Of a stretch of DNA of 64,000 nt, positions 20,574 to 33,272 are shown one piece after another. The stretch comes from Bathymodiolus brooksi (taxonomy: Eukaryota; Mollusca; Bivalvia; Mytilida; Modiolidae). The stretch is from contig OY804579.1 in NCBI GenBank assembly GCA_963680875.1, forward strand, positions 16,259,506 to 16,323,505, written 5' to 3'. The notes beneath the pieces were generated by a model. The model made no database searches. It was not told where the DNA came from and worked only from the letters and a program-made list of their open reading frames with translations. The position numbers and the translations under genes are program-made. Every line of letters begins with the position of its first letter. Position 1 is the stretch's first letter.

Positions 20574-22387
20574 AAGCGCCCTTCCGTGCAAAAAACGTTG
20601 CATTTTTCTGCGATACGCGGCCTAGTTTGCAGCTATAGGCCAGGCTACAAATCGACAATATATGGCCATTTATGGTGTTAGTACTACAAACGGTTTAAGT
20701 TAACTTATAGGCAGTAAACTAGTAGAACATGGACACAAATTATAAGAGCGATTACCAGCAGCCTTTTCATTATTTTTTTTTTACCAAAAAAGAACATATT
20801 TCGGACATAACATGATTTCAAAGTTTGAAATATATTAGCAGGGGCTCGCAAATGCCCCTAAAATCTGGCATGTGCCACCATAATTACTGATATTCCTAAT
20901 AATACATATAGTATAACTAATTGTAGATTTTGAATATCAAATTCTAATATGACGTCCCGTATTCGGTATGCAAATAAAGGCATATTTGAATAATGTTAAT
21001 CAAATATAGGCCACACATGCGCGCTGCGCTAAGAAAAAGCACCTACATAAACACTGACTATTTTCAGAAAATTCTTCATGGTTAGCGATTTTCTATTACT
21101 GTTTATCTAAAAATTGTTGAAATAAATGAAGATAAAATTAAATAAATCCTAATCAAGTCTTATCATAATTAAACTCTTATAAACACGGCTTTGTTTACCT
21201 TTCGTCACTGTCTCCATGTTTATCTCCCTTTATCTCCGATCCGACTGGCTGCGTTCAACTGGTAATTTCGTTGTTAATCATTTAAAGTTGTTTATTTGTA
21301 ATAAAATTTATATTGAACCTTGTCAATAAATTTCTTTTCGGTATTTTAAGCCACAGTTTCAACCACAATTTCGCTATCCATCTCTTAATTCCCAATTTTA
21401 CCATTTTTAAAATTCCGTAGAAGATTGATCACCTTGACCGCCTCGAATTTTAAAATTACCGTATATTTTGTCCTATTAGAATCGAAATAATTCATGCCGG
21501 CCATACTTTAGTTATTCAAATATGGGTAGGCATTATATTAATGAGATTTAACCCCTAGCTGCAGAACCGTAGATATTTAGGTCCTTTTTGTTTTTTTCGG
21601 GGTCCGCCCTATCAGAAAATTTCACAAGGACCTAAAGAGCTATGGTTCCGCAGCTACCTTAAATCATGCTCTTAAATATATGTAGGATGGACAGATTGAG
21701 GTTCGGACATGAAAGACCCACTGACTCAGACTGTTGTCTAATATGTACATGTCTTTCTGTAAGAAATATTTAAAACGCAATCAATAAATCATACACACAC
21801 GTACAACCGCATTGTATCTTCTTCTTCTTCCAGTGTAGAACATGAGTCGTCGCCGACTGTGAAGTTCTGTACATAGCATGGTATAGGCCAATATTGCTTA
21901 TGTATGTTGGTTGCATTAATTGATATTTTCGTAATAAAACTCTTTTCTTATGACTTAAAAGACCATACTTTCATTACTGAATATTGTCTTAATATTCAGT
22001 AATGAATATTACCCCCTTTAGGCTTTATAATGGTTGATACCACCCGCGTACTAGTACTAGTTAGTCTTCAATGTTTGCACTGTCCCTAGTCCAACAATAA
22101 AAGATTCCATACTTTTTTCTCATACTTTTCTATTCTACTTCATTTAACTTTCCAATGGATGTCATAGGGGATATCATTTAATTTCAAATATTAATGTCCT
22201 CTCTATAGGCTATGCCTACTCATATTATTTTGTGATATTCAACTTTCACTCAAATATATACACCCTGGCCAGACAGCAATGCTGTGCTCGCATCTAGGCA
22301 ATGCCTACTCCATATTACTAAGTAGGCGATACTGTTAATAGCCAATGGTTCTTTGAACGAGTCGAAGATGTAAACATTAAGCATTAT
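20574..22387. other. AT-rich noncoding region with one foldback
   Basis: No gene recognised over 1.8 kb. A foldback of about 100 bp lies at 21556-21656: TAGCTGCAGAACCGTAG ... TTAGGTCCTT pairs with AAGGACCTAA ... GTTCCGCAGCTA over 31 bp with about four mismatches. It is probably a small MITE. Confidence 0.6.
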
Positions 22388-23439
22388 AGGCCTGTTTTTT
22401 AATTCTTAACCATTAACCTGGTTTTAAACTTTTTTAAGGTTGAGTGTTTTTTTACGGTGTGGTTTTAACCATGCGGTTAAGTGGTTAAAGAACATCTTAA
22501 CTGGGATCGAAGCACGGTTGAATATTTTTGAACCTTGTTAATTACAAGTATATTGTAATAAGATGACCGCTTATAATACCCTCAATAAACTACATAGATT
22601 CAACATGTGTGAAGGGACAACTTAAAGAAACTTTCATATTGTAAGCAAATAACTCAAACAAGATGCAGAGATAACATCATTTATAGACATTCATTATTGT
22701 CGTGAATTTCAAGAATATCATCATTATTTCATTCAGAAGATTGTGACTGCACATTTTAGTGACATTAGAATACTTATATCATGGGTTATATGTAATTTGC
22801 TTCATACAAATTGATATTTATGTGTGGTCCCAAAGCATGTTTACCAAGTCCGTATACGTAATTTAAACCCTCCCGGTCCTTCTAAGTAATCTATATCATG
22901 ACAGGTCTACCTTTTACTCAATTATTGCGATATAACTTCTATATAATTTCAGATTAGAGAGAAATCGATCCTTTTCGTCTGTACCAAAACATGTTTTCAC
23001 TACGTAGTCCGCCATTTTGTTGGTCATATGACCATAACAAGTTTTTGTCAGTTTGTGTCCTAAAAGTAATGTCCTATGAGAAATAAGGCAAATTTTGTTA
23101 AAAGGAAACTAGATAAGTTTTCTTGCCATATTTAATAAGTATTGGCAGAAGTTTTATATATATTAAGATAGGAACTTTATCTTAACCATATTACCCAAAA
23201 TGTTATAATTATTACGCGCGTCGTCTGCAATACTTGCGGCACCGCCTAACGATGGAAAATGTTCTAGTTCAGAGAAATTTACGTTTGTTTTGTTAAATAA
23301 ATTAAAGTATAGGGTGGAACTTACCCCCTTTTAATTATATTTTTATATCACAGGCATTTTTTTAGCCTTCATCTTTGTATATTATAATGATAAAGTTTCG
23401 GCGACAGGAATCCTGTTGGTATTCCTACAATTTTCTGAG

Positions 23440-23760
23440 AGGTTCCAGGATCCTGCAATGCTCTCATTGGCTGACAGGATTTCTGAGAGTAATTCTCAAA
23501 TCCCATTGGTTCTCAGGGGAACCGAAAATCTATAAAAGGGCAAGCATTCAGTTACATGGGAATAACTTGCTAGTCTAAGCAACCAGCTAGATCAAGCCAC
23601 ATAGCTACTAGAAGCATACTAGATCCATTGATAGACCTTCGTTAATAAAAACCAGTACCAGAATTTTACAGTAAAGAGCTGAGAATAACAGGTTAATATA
23701 AGATAAAGATTAACATTATTATAACTTAGCGGCAGTTGTTCCCCACCACACTGAGCGACC
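23440..23760 (+). promoter_or_regulatory. TATA/CCAAT promoter-like segment, possibly an LTR
   Basis: Two inverted CCAAT boxes (CTCATTGGCTG near 23463 and CCCATTGGTTC near 23503) precede a good TATA box, CTATAAAAGGGC, at 23530-23541. No coding exon follows; instead TAACTTAGCGGCAG appears near 23727, before a stretch leading to the 38-bp array. The layout suits a Pol II promoter inside a decayed LTR. A host promoter is the alternative. Confidence 0.4.
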
Positions 23761-23821
23761 CAAAGTATACCAAGCCCAGGTATTACTTATCCTCTATTGG
23801 CCCTTAATAATGAAGTCCGAT

Positions 23822-25239
23822 GTTTATTGAGTATTGTGTATTTGATATACTATATATATGTTTATTGAGTATTGTGTATTTGATATACTATATATATGTT
23901 TATTGAGTATTGTGTATTTAATATACTATATATATGTTTATTGAGTATTGTGTATTTGATATAATATATATATGTTTATTGAGTATTGTGTATTTGATAT
24001 ACTATATATATGTTTATTGAGTATTGTGTATTTGATATACTATATATATGTTTATTGAGTATTGTGTATTTGATATACTATATATATGTTTATTGAGTAT
24101 TGTGTATTTGATATACTATATATATGTTTATTGAGTATTGTGTATTTAATATACTATATATATGTTTATTGAGTATTGTGTATTTGATATACTATATATA
24201 TGTTTATTGAGTATTGTGTATTTAATATACTATATATATATGTTTATTGAGTATTGTGTATTTGATATACTATATATATGTTTATTGAGTATTGTGTATT
24301 TAATATACTATATATATATGTTTATTGAGTATTGTGTATTTGATATACTATATATATGTTTATTGAGTATTGTGTATTTGATATACTATATATATGTTTA
24401 TTGAGTATTGTGTATTTGATATACTATATATATGTTTATTGAGTATTGTGTATTTAATATACTATATATATGTTTATTGAGTATTGTGTATTTGATATAC
24501 TATATATATGTTTATTGAGTATTGTGTATTTGATATAATATATATATGTTTATTGAGTATTGTGTAATTGATATACTATATATATGTTTATTGAGTATTG
24601 TGTATTTGATATACTATATATATGTTTATTGAGTATTGTGTATTTGATATACTATATATATGTTTATTGAGTATTGTGTATTTGATATACTATATATATG
24701 TTTATTGAGTATTGTGTATTTAATATACTATATATATGTTTATTGAGTATTGTGTATTTGATATACTATATATATGTTTATTGAGTATTGTGTATTTAAT
24801 ATACTATATATATATGTTTATTGAGTATTGTGTATTTGATATACTATATATATGTTTATTGAGTATTGTGTATTTGATATACTATATATATGTTTATTGA
24901 GTATTGTGTATTTGATATACTATATATATGTTTATTGAGTATTGTGTATTTGATATACTATATATATGTTTATTGAGTATTGTGTATTTAATATACTATA
25001 TATATGTTTATTGAGTATTGTGTATTTGATATAATATATATATGTTTATTGAGTATTGTATATTTGATATACTATATATATGTTTATTGAGTATTGTGTA
25101 TTTGATATAATATATATATGTTTATTGAGTATTGTGTATTTGATATACTATATATATGTTTATTGAGTATTGTGTATTTGATATACTATATATATGTTTA
25201 TTGAGTATTGTGTATTTGATATACTATATATATGTTTAT
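23822..25239. repeat. 38-bp minisatellite, about 37 copies
   Basis: Unit TGTTTATTGAGTATTGTGTA plus TTTGATATACTATATATA. Variants have AATATAC or ATATAATATA, and some units have an extra TA (40 bp). From 24162 to about 24404, 38- and 40-bp units alternate, giving a 78-bp higher-order unit that keeps one frame open by chance. Highly AT-rich and homogeneous, so probably recently expanded. Confidence 0.97.
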
Positions 25240-26169
25240 TTGTACACTGAGACAAGACAAAGAAAGAATAGAACAACACAAATAAATATTTGTTCTAAAC
25301 TGATTTGAGTTTTATGCTTGAGTATATATAGACCCAAAACTTTAGTATATCACAATCCTGACCAGGGCAACATTACCGTCAACAAACCCTCCCAACACAC
25401 TCGGCCTACGGGAGCAGTTTGTTACAATATGTTTGTAATAGGAACATCTGTGTATTATAGACCCATTTCCAAGTTGTTTATTGACATTCTGCATTGTTGT
25501 ATTTGTTTATAAAGAATTAACTTATTTTATTTGTTGTTTTTTGTGTTGTTTTTGTTTTGTTTGTGTGTTTAAGAGTTGAATTGTTTTATTTGCTTATGAA
25601 GAATTAATTTTACTTTGTTAAAAAATAATCAATGAACTAGAACATTTCTCTTGAATATTGTTCTTCAACCATTGCGTTTGTTATCTAGTAAAACATGTTT
25701 ATGGTTCATGATTTAAACATGTTTCAGCGGGTTGTTTTCAACCATAAACAAGTTTGAGAATAAAAAAACAGGCCTTTAATAAAACACTCGTCACCTTGAC
25801 AATGGTATGGTTATTATTTTAATTCTGCAAATTTCTTAGCAAATTTTATTTGCAGAAGGTTGTCAATGTTTAAATACGATAAATATATTACAAATAGCCG
25901 TATCCTTACAAAATATATCAATAAAACATATCAACATAAAAATAAATGTCTATTTTTGACAGCCAGGTTTCCAAAAGGGAGATAATTCAAACACAAATCG
26001 AACACACCCGTTACACAATCTCCCCGAAAGAGTTCAAATCTTGGGCCACGCGCATATCATTTGCGATTACTGTTGTGGACAACATCTGCTGTCAAATATT
26101 TTGCGATTTGCTCATAAATTCTGCTTTTGAGCGGATTTTTAATGTTATGCAATTGATTTTAGTTAAATT
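25240..26169. other. Noncoding AT-rich spacer
   Basis: No gene recognised. Contains the right half of the possible TIR element ending at 25775 and, at 25788-25850, the segment shared in inverted form with 13612-13670. Confidence 0.5.
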
Positions 26170-26970
26170 AAGTGGCATATTCAGGGGCGGATCCAGGATT
26201 TGTAGTTAAGGGGACGTGAGTATGCGAGGGGTCTGGAGACCTTAGCGGGTCCCGGACAGAACCCTTATAGGGAACGGAAGCTCTGGGGGTTTGAGGAATT
26301 ACAACCGTGATGCGAATTGTTCAACTCATGACTGATCGATCACGATATTTTAATCCTTCAAAGAACTATTGGTTTAGTTTTAGCGCATTCCTCACAGACA
26401 TTCTCAAATACATGCTATTGGTAGATGTAAATAATATAAACGTACCCGGGCAAAGGATTTTTTTCACACTTTCTTGTGCAGATACCCCGGGCAGATGCAG
26501 AGATTGTTACAAATAAGTTGCCACTACATTTTTTTTTATTAATATGTTACTAACTTTTGTATTTTAATGTACAACATATCAACGCGTATTTTTACTGATC
26601 TTTACTTGAAAAGTAAAAGGCAACATTTTCGGGTATTTGTATACAAATCAAACTTTTTTTTTCATAGGAAATTGCACAATTTCGAATTCAAGAACTATTT
26701 GCACAATTATTTAAAGAGAAGTGACCATTTTCTTCGGACGCTAAAGTTTTACCACACTGTCTCAGTTTCATCATCGGATTCTCTCGTTATAGGTTTTCGT
26801 TGTATGTTTTATAAATGAGATCAATTGTAAAATTAATTATTCGAAGTATTGATTGAATTTATCTTTTTAGTTTACCTTTGACTGTTCTCGTCTCGTCGAG
26901 GAATAAGACATGTATCTAATCTTGCTTGTTTTCTTGGCCTAGAATTTTCGTCCATTTTATAATTTTTTTA

Positions 26971-27060
26971 AATAGCACGTGTATTTTGGAATTCCCCGGA
27001 CACACTTACAATTGTCAATTGTAAATGTGTCCGGGGAATTCCAAAATACAAGTGCTATTT
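26971..27060. repeat. 90-bp near-perfect palindrome
   Basis: AATAGCACGTGTATTTTGGA ... ACAATTG meets its inverse with only about two mismatches and almost no loop. It contains GAATTCCCCGGACAC. Probably a minimal foldback insertion. Confidence 0.85.
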
Positions 27061-27135
27061 TTGTTATCATAGGTCAGATAATATCATGAAGATGTCTTCT
27101 GAGTGTAATTCATCAATTTGTATCTGGTTATGAAT

Positions 27136-27164
27136 GATACTGATGTTGAAAGAACATCAGTATC
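27136..27164. repeat. Perfect 12-bp hairpin
   Basis: GATACTGATGTT, loop GAAAG, AACATCAGTATC. No T-run follows on either strand and no gene abuts, so it has no evident role. Confidence 0.7.
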
Positions 27165-27270
27165 AGGATTTAAGCTTACTATAAATGCTTTGAACTGTAA
27201 AGATTTGTTTTTCTTATAGTTGTACAATTGACTGAAGAAATAATGCTTAATTAGCGTGACTGAGAAAATA

Positions 27271-28653
27271 GGCACAAGCTACGAATACGACGGCAACGTA
27301 TTCGTAGCCTGGGTTCTACAAGTACGACGGGCGGAAGTTGTGACTAAATGATCAACCGATTTCCTGACATGGACACCTATTTTACGGAAATAAATCACGT
27401 ATTGCTATCATCTAGAGGCTACGAATACGACGGATTTCTCGATTTTCTTAATTCTATTGTTTTTATTTCATTAAATGAAAATTTATGAATTCTTTATATA
27501 ATTTTCTGTTTCTAGTTTATTTTTATTCCAATAAAATCTGATGCATTGAAAAACTAGTCTTACAATACACGATTAAGCCCATGGATTTCACTGGTATGAG
27601 TACTTCTCAGAGTACAACTCACACTTCCCAACACTAATTATTTTCAAAATGGACGACGATGGTAGTGCGCTCCGTGTTGGACCAAGTATAAATCTTTTAC
27701 AGATTTAGAGTGTGCCCTAAAAAAATTCCAGCAGGATAACTACGTCCAACTTTATAAGCGTAGCTCAAGAAAGCTTGGTACGGGGTCCAAATATAAAAAC
27801 ATGGAAGTTGCAGAAAGTGCAGCGGGTCTTTTAATTTATAAGGAGTTGGATTATTCCTGTATTCGTGGAGGGAAACATTTTAGTTCCATTTCCAACGGTC
27901 AACGCCCAAACACAAGGTAAAATCACATATAATATACCTTAAATAAGCAAATGATCATCACTTTAACTAATAAATATGACCTAAATTTCAACATGCATGT
28001 GCTTTAAAAATATGATTTAATACTCAAATACCACTTATGAGTTATTGACAAACATGATATTTCATATCTCAGTCGAAAAGGACTATAAAAGTTACTTGTC
28101 TTTTTTTTTGGTAAACCGGAAGTAAATCGCGCCGATCTTTCTTGTATATTTTCACTCCGTGAGAAGTAAAACATCAATAAAATTAACTAATAAATACCAT
28201 TTAAGTCATTTAATATCATCTACAAAGTAATGCAATACTTTTACATGTTTATTTTGCGTTATTTAATTAGTAGACTCTAGTCGACTCTAATCGACTCTAG
28301 TCGACTCTGTTCAGTATCACCCCTTTGATTGCAGTTCTTCATATTAAATTCGCAGCGATGTCTTCAATCATGTTCTGTATAGCAGCAAATACGTGTTTCT
28401 AGAATTTTTAAGTCAATACGATACTATCGTAATCTTTATAGTATCACAGTAATAAATGTCTAAAAACAATATATTTAAGAAAACAAAAATCCGTCGTATT
28501 CGTAGCCCCTAGATGCTAGCAATACGTGATTATTTTCCGTAAAATAGGTGTCCATGTCCGGAAACCGGTTGATCATTTAGTCACAACTTCCGCCCGTCGT
28601 ACTTGTAGAACCCAGGCTACGAATACGTTTACGTCGTATTCGTAGCCTGTGCC
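27271..28653 (+). mobile_element. 1.4-kb TIR element carrying a ZSWIM3/FAR1-like first exon
   Basis: Terminal inverted repeats of about 175 bp (27271-27445 and 28485-28653) open GGCACAAGCTACGAATACGA. The flanks are GAGAAAATA (27262-27270) and GAGAAAACA (28654-28662), a 9-bp TSD with one mismatch, typical of MULE-type integration. The repeats hold several copies of CTACGAATACGACG in both orientations. The only coding-like content is one exon (27649-27916). This is either a deletion derivative of an autonomous element or a Pack-type element. Confidence 0.82.
27649..27916 (+). pseudogene. ZSWIM3/FAR1-like N-terminal exon inside the TIR element
   Basis: ATG at 27649 begins MDDDGSALRVGP. After a one-base shift near 27686 the frame runs SFTDLECALKKFQQDNYVQL, YKRSSRKLG, LIYKELDYSCIRGGKHFSS and NGQRPNTR, ending at AAG followed by GTAAAA (27917). 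The pattern 'aromatic-x-x-L ... Y-S-C-x-x-GG-x-x-F ... G-x-RPN' matches the N-terminal DNA-binding-like domain of ZSWIM3/FAR1-related and MULE proteins, as I know the family. The donor suggests a first coding exon whose partners are not in the element. The frameshift makes it non-functional here. Confidence 0.58.
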
Positions 28654-28919
28654 GAGAAAACAGTTGATGTCTGGTACCTCGCAACCAATCAGAATGGAAT
28701 AATCTTTGAACTACTGATGGCGAATCCATATCTGAATCAGCGAACATACCCAACGTGTATTTACAATTTGTAGGAATATTTTACTACATATGTCACGAGT
28801 TAACCATTCATGAAAAAGTTGTTTGTTGAACTTAAATAACGTTGTATAACATATATGCTTTGCGAATTTTAGGGGGGGGGGGGGAGCACGCCCCGCACGC
28901 CCCCTCTAAGTCCGCCTCT

Positions 28920-30551
28920 GATATTAAGCAACAATATTTAATCAAAAAATTCCACGATATTCGCCTTTCATAATACTTTAAAAAATTGATTTAGCATAAT
29001 TATTTATAATTACCTCTTTGAAGATTAAATCAAGGATTTGTATAGTTCTACTATACAAATCCTTAATTAAATCAACACAAAGAAATTAATTTGTATTTTG
29101 TTTTTCTTTCAGCACACAGATCGAAATCATTCGATTAAAAGTCATAAGAACGTATTTTAATATATGTGCTTGACTTATTCGACGGCGTTTGAAGCCCCCC
29201 GCCGCCCCCCACCCCCCTGAATTCGCCACTGTATTGTCAACATGTGGATTGTGGAGTCACATTCAGCTATTTATTGCATCATTCGCAAGAAACACGCTTT
29301 ACACGAAATCCGAATAACTTCTCTGATTCTTCCTTTCTCCGACATTGGTTAGTCACTTATACGTTTACAATTTCAAAACTGGTTTCAACATCTTTATGAA
29401 AAATGACTTAAGGTACCAGTAAAAGCCATGTGTGGACGTGCGGACAGGGGACACATGGTGCGGAATCAGAAATGAAAATAGAAATGGAGAAAATTGGTAA
29501 AAAGTAACAACTGGCATGATTTTCCTCAAATCACATTTATTTAATTCTTTGTCCAGCCTATATTGTAATATGTCATCAATGCCAATGGCGGATCCCTAAA
29601 AAAAAGAAAAAAAAGAAAAGAGAGAGAGAGAGAGAAGGGGGGAGTTTCCCGTCCCTCTATTAAGCATATCAGCATTCATTCATTCGCCTGTTAAATGTAA
29701 TAAATCGTTATATATTTTTACCCGTTGTACTGCCCTTTTAGTTTATCTAATATATCGTCACGGTATGTGTTTTCGTGCGTCATCTGTTTTCGTTTTATCC
29801 ATTTTATTTTGATTTCCACAGCGCACGCATTATTTTTGACGTGTCCTCCGGTTTCTATTTATTGAACGTAAACAGGACTACAACGTGACATCTGTAAAAA
29901 ATGTTAAAGTTTGCTTTTAAAGACGTAAGTACCAAAAACAGTGAACCTACCTACTGAACCATACTTTTTGTAATGCTAAAAATTGACTTCATTTATAAAG
30001 TAGCTGGAAAAAAATCCAGACGGGCTATATAAAATTTAACTATGTCGTCTGCCTCTCAGACACCAGCTCTTCCTGTCATGTAACTCTCATGGGGTCACTT
30101 ATCATACTTGTAAACAAAAGAGCTGACTGAAATGTGCCTGTTTCTTATATAAAATACATGTCACTTTGCAGTGCATTGTGGTTTCAGCACTAAAAAAAAC
30201 CATCTAAAGTAAACACAATTTTGAAAGTGGTCATTTTCAAACATTCTGTTATTTTATTTAGATGTAGTATGATTTGGTAGATGGCCAGAACCATGAAATT
30301 TTAAAAACCAGCCATTTACGGATTATATATTCGTTTCCATCCCGTATATCGGCCTTGTTTTTACTTCACACGAAAACAGATGACGCCATTTTACTGACAA
30401 CAAAAGTTGCCAGATAATTGTGAGTATATTAAAATACAAGAATGGCTTTAAAAACAATCTTATGTACAAAGAAATATTTAACTAGCCATTCTTTGAAAAT
30501 TCCAATCGTCATATGAATGAAGGGTTAACACTGTTAATCGCTACAGATCCC
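28920..30551. other. Noncoding spacer with a hairpin and GA run
   Basis: No gene recognised. A nearly perfect hairpin at 29023-29073 pairs GATTAAATCAAGGATTTG with CAAATCCTTAATTAAATC. A C-rich tract before TGAATTCGCCACTG (29195-29233) resembles a hAT-like end. A GA microsatellite lies at about 29618-29634. Confidence 0.55.
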
Positions 30552-31245
30552 TCCAAGTGTATCAACGATCAAACACTCAGGTCGGACACAGAGTTTTGTC
30601 GGACTTCACTCTTATAATTGTCCGACAAATGTCCGACCAAATCCTCACAGGTCGGAGTGAGAGTCTCCACTCTCAGATAGTTAAACTGTAAACAGGAAAC
30701 GTCCCCAAATTCTGCTAACCAATAAATTTGTGCATAAAGAAACATGCGTATCTTAGTAAAGCTGAAGTAAATGAGTGATATACAGTGGTACGGAAAGTAT
30801 AGAGATGTTAACGGCTGTCACGGGCGATATATATACAATAATATCCATGAATAAAATGTATTAACATGCAGTACCCATGTTTTAAGTGCACTAGAAGTGA
30901 ATATTAACATGCCCCTATGTACTCGCGACAATCGATGCTAAGTCCCTTTCACTTGTTGCAGACAGTTGCCGGTTTACGATATCGGGTGCGTTTGCTCTTT
31001 TACGTGTTTGCCAAATGTAGGGTGAACGAACCCGGGTAAATAATTCTAATTTATACATTTATTTCTTTAAAGGCAAATTTGGATTAAAATTAATCAGTAA
31101 AATTTAAGTTTTATTTTGTTTATGGCGAATGGGTCATAAATCCGTAAATCCCGTTTTTTTTTCTTAAAAATTGGCAGTCTGCGGAGTCCTGATATAGGTG
31201 AAATAATATTTTATTAGTGTATTCTACGTGTTTTTTTTACAGTTT

Positions 31246-32030
31246 CAGAGCTGTCGAAATCTCTTTCCTGTCTGTCAGACAATAGGTCTGGCAGATGTGG
31301 ACAATGTGTCAGACCTATCAAACATTTGCCGGACCTACATATTTTTTAAAACTTCAACTGAATTACACATATACTGGCTAAATCCATAAAATGGTTTGTT
31401 TACAGCTTCAAGTGATACCTTGGAATACTCAAAGTTAGTACAACACATTTTTGTGTGACATGTGGAAATATACATACAATACAATAGACTTGTGTATGAA
31501 ATAAACAAAGATACCAAGTTTGCTTAATGCTAGCTATGCACATGTTTCAAGGTGTTACCTCTTATACAAATGTAAGTAGCATTAGGTCTGGATATAATCA
31601 ATTGGATGACTGATAACCTAGGCCTAAATTAAAATTAAGTTTGTTTCCCCTTTCACCAACCGACCCTTTAAAAAGCCGCCGAGTCAAAAAAAATTATTGC
31701 CAAAAATTTAAAAAAAAATAAAAAAATAATCGTAATTTCCGTAAAATCGATGCGTGTCCGTCCGGAATCGGTTACACATTTAGCAGTCAAACTCTTCAAT
31801 GTGAAGTCAAAATTTGATTATATAGACAAAAATAAACAAAAATCGGAGATTACAAACAAAGTTTGAGAAGCGAAATTAAGTAATGATGCCGGTCATCTTC
31901 AAGCGTTTTGTCTGTCCCAAGTTACTGAAAAATTGCTCCGGACATCGGGTCTGACGCGAAAAAGTTTAAATCGGACCTAGTCAATTTTTGTCCGACGGTC
32001 CGATAGGTCCGACGATTTTCGACAGCTCTG
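31246..32030. mobile_element. 785-bp TIR element with 5-bp TSD
   Basis: CAGAGCTGTCGAAAT at 31246 pairs with ATTTTCGACAGCTCTG ending at 32030. AGTTT flanks both sides (31241-31245 and 32031-32035). The interior is rich in GGTCTGAC, GTCCGAC and GGTCCGA motifs. Non-coding. Confidence 0.72.
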
Positions 32031-33272
32031 AGTTTACCTGTCAAAACATCACCCATCTCAGCATGTTGTCGCATCGTGCATTCATGATATACAAATACAC
32101 CTATCACAGGTGTGAAAAAAAACGTTGCTCAAGACTCTTTTTACTAAGACTTATAAACATAGATAACTATTCTGCGTTTTCGATTTTCAAGTCGTCTTCC
32201 AATTTATTTGTACTTAAAAAATAAATTTATATCTTTTTTCTTATATATGTGTATAAATATCTTAATAAAATAAATACATTTACGGTGAGAAATTATTATA
32301 CGTCATGATATCGTTATTTAGGTAAATACTTATTAGACACATTTTTTTTAAAACCATTTTTGTCTTTTTAATTGATAACTGACCCAAGCTAAATAAATGA
32401 AATGTGACTTAATTTGTTAATTATATAAATCCTTGCCTTCTATAGATTTTAATTTCTTATCTAATTCTTATTCTTATTTAACAATATGGTCAGGTTGTTA
32501 TTTTCGTTGAATGGCTTCACAGTAGGGGCTCTTCCTGTATATTGGTTACATCCTGTATATTACAACTGACAGCTAATACATGACAAACAATTTTAATCAG
32601 CCATCATTATCATGAAATACATTTTTTAATCTTTATTTTGATGATGGCACCTAATTCCCATCACCTAATCCAAATTAGTATAGTAGAGGAGTACCGTATT
32701 TTTCGGACGATAAATCTAGATAAAAATGACGATTTTGTTCACAGTACAAAAAATGTATACTTTATTTTGCTGTAGGTTTATTTCTGAATAAGAAGACTCG
32801 TATCATCGATGTTCTTGGTGTTATTTTTTTTTAAAATAAAGCAATAAAAGTATAATAACAGGGGGTGCAATTCTGGGGATAAAATATTCAACATCTGAAA
32901 AAATCAATATTCAATGATTGAAGTGTTATCGAAAATCAGTTCAATATTGTATTTTATAATAAAATATATGCTATAAAAAATGTATCTTGTTGAAAAAAAT
33001 CACAGGGTGGATCGATTTACAATATAAAATTATTATCACAAAATATCTAAATATAGCTATAGCTTTCCATCAAACACGAGCATGCGCACGTGATTGTAGT
33101 AAAAATGGCAGTTGCAATACATCTCACAGTGAACGTGTAGAACAAGCTTTTTATACTAAATATACTGGAAAATAATTTATATCAATTTCGTTACTTAATC
33201 GATATTTTATTGCAATAATTTATATGAGGCTATGGGTGTTTAAGCGTCACTTTTCAACAATATTTCAGTTAT

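Larger units (their letters stand above)
22388..25775. mobile_element. Possible 3.4-kb TIR element enclosing the 38-bp array
   Basis: AGGCCTGTTTTTTAATTCTT at 22388 matches the inverse of GAATAAAAAAACAGGCCT ending at 25775. Similarity fades beyond about 20 bp and no clear TSD is visible, so these could be two unrelated copies of one family. Confidence 0.35.
26170..28919. mobile_element. Possible hAT-like element enclosing other insertions
   Basis: CAGGGGCGGATCCAGG at 26170 pairs imperfectly with TAAGTCCGCCTCTG ending at 28919. ATATT flanks both sides (26165-26169 and 28920-28924). The ends resemble hAT termini, but hAT normally duplicates 8 bp, so the pairing is uncertain. The interior holds a palindrome, a hairpin and the 27271-28653 element. 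Confidence 0.35.

Noticed and set aside
24162..24404. Open frame of repeated hydrophobic 26-residue units
   Set aside because: It exists only where 38- and 40-bp units alternate; neighbouring units break it at once.
29902..29925. Tiny exon: ATG, about eight codons, then GTAAGT
   Set aside because: A plausible donor, but too short to support without a downstream exon or transcript.
32690..32725. ACCGTATTTTTCGGACGATAAA as a transposon end
   Set aside because: It resembles a common hAT-like terminus, but I found no inverted partner or TSD nearby.
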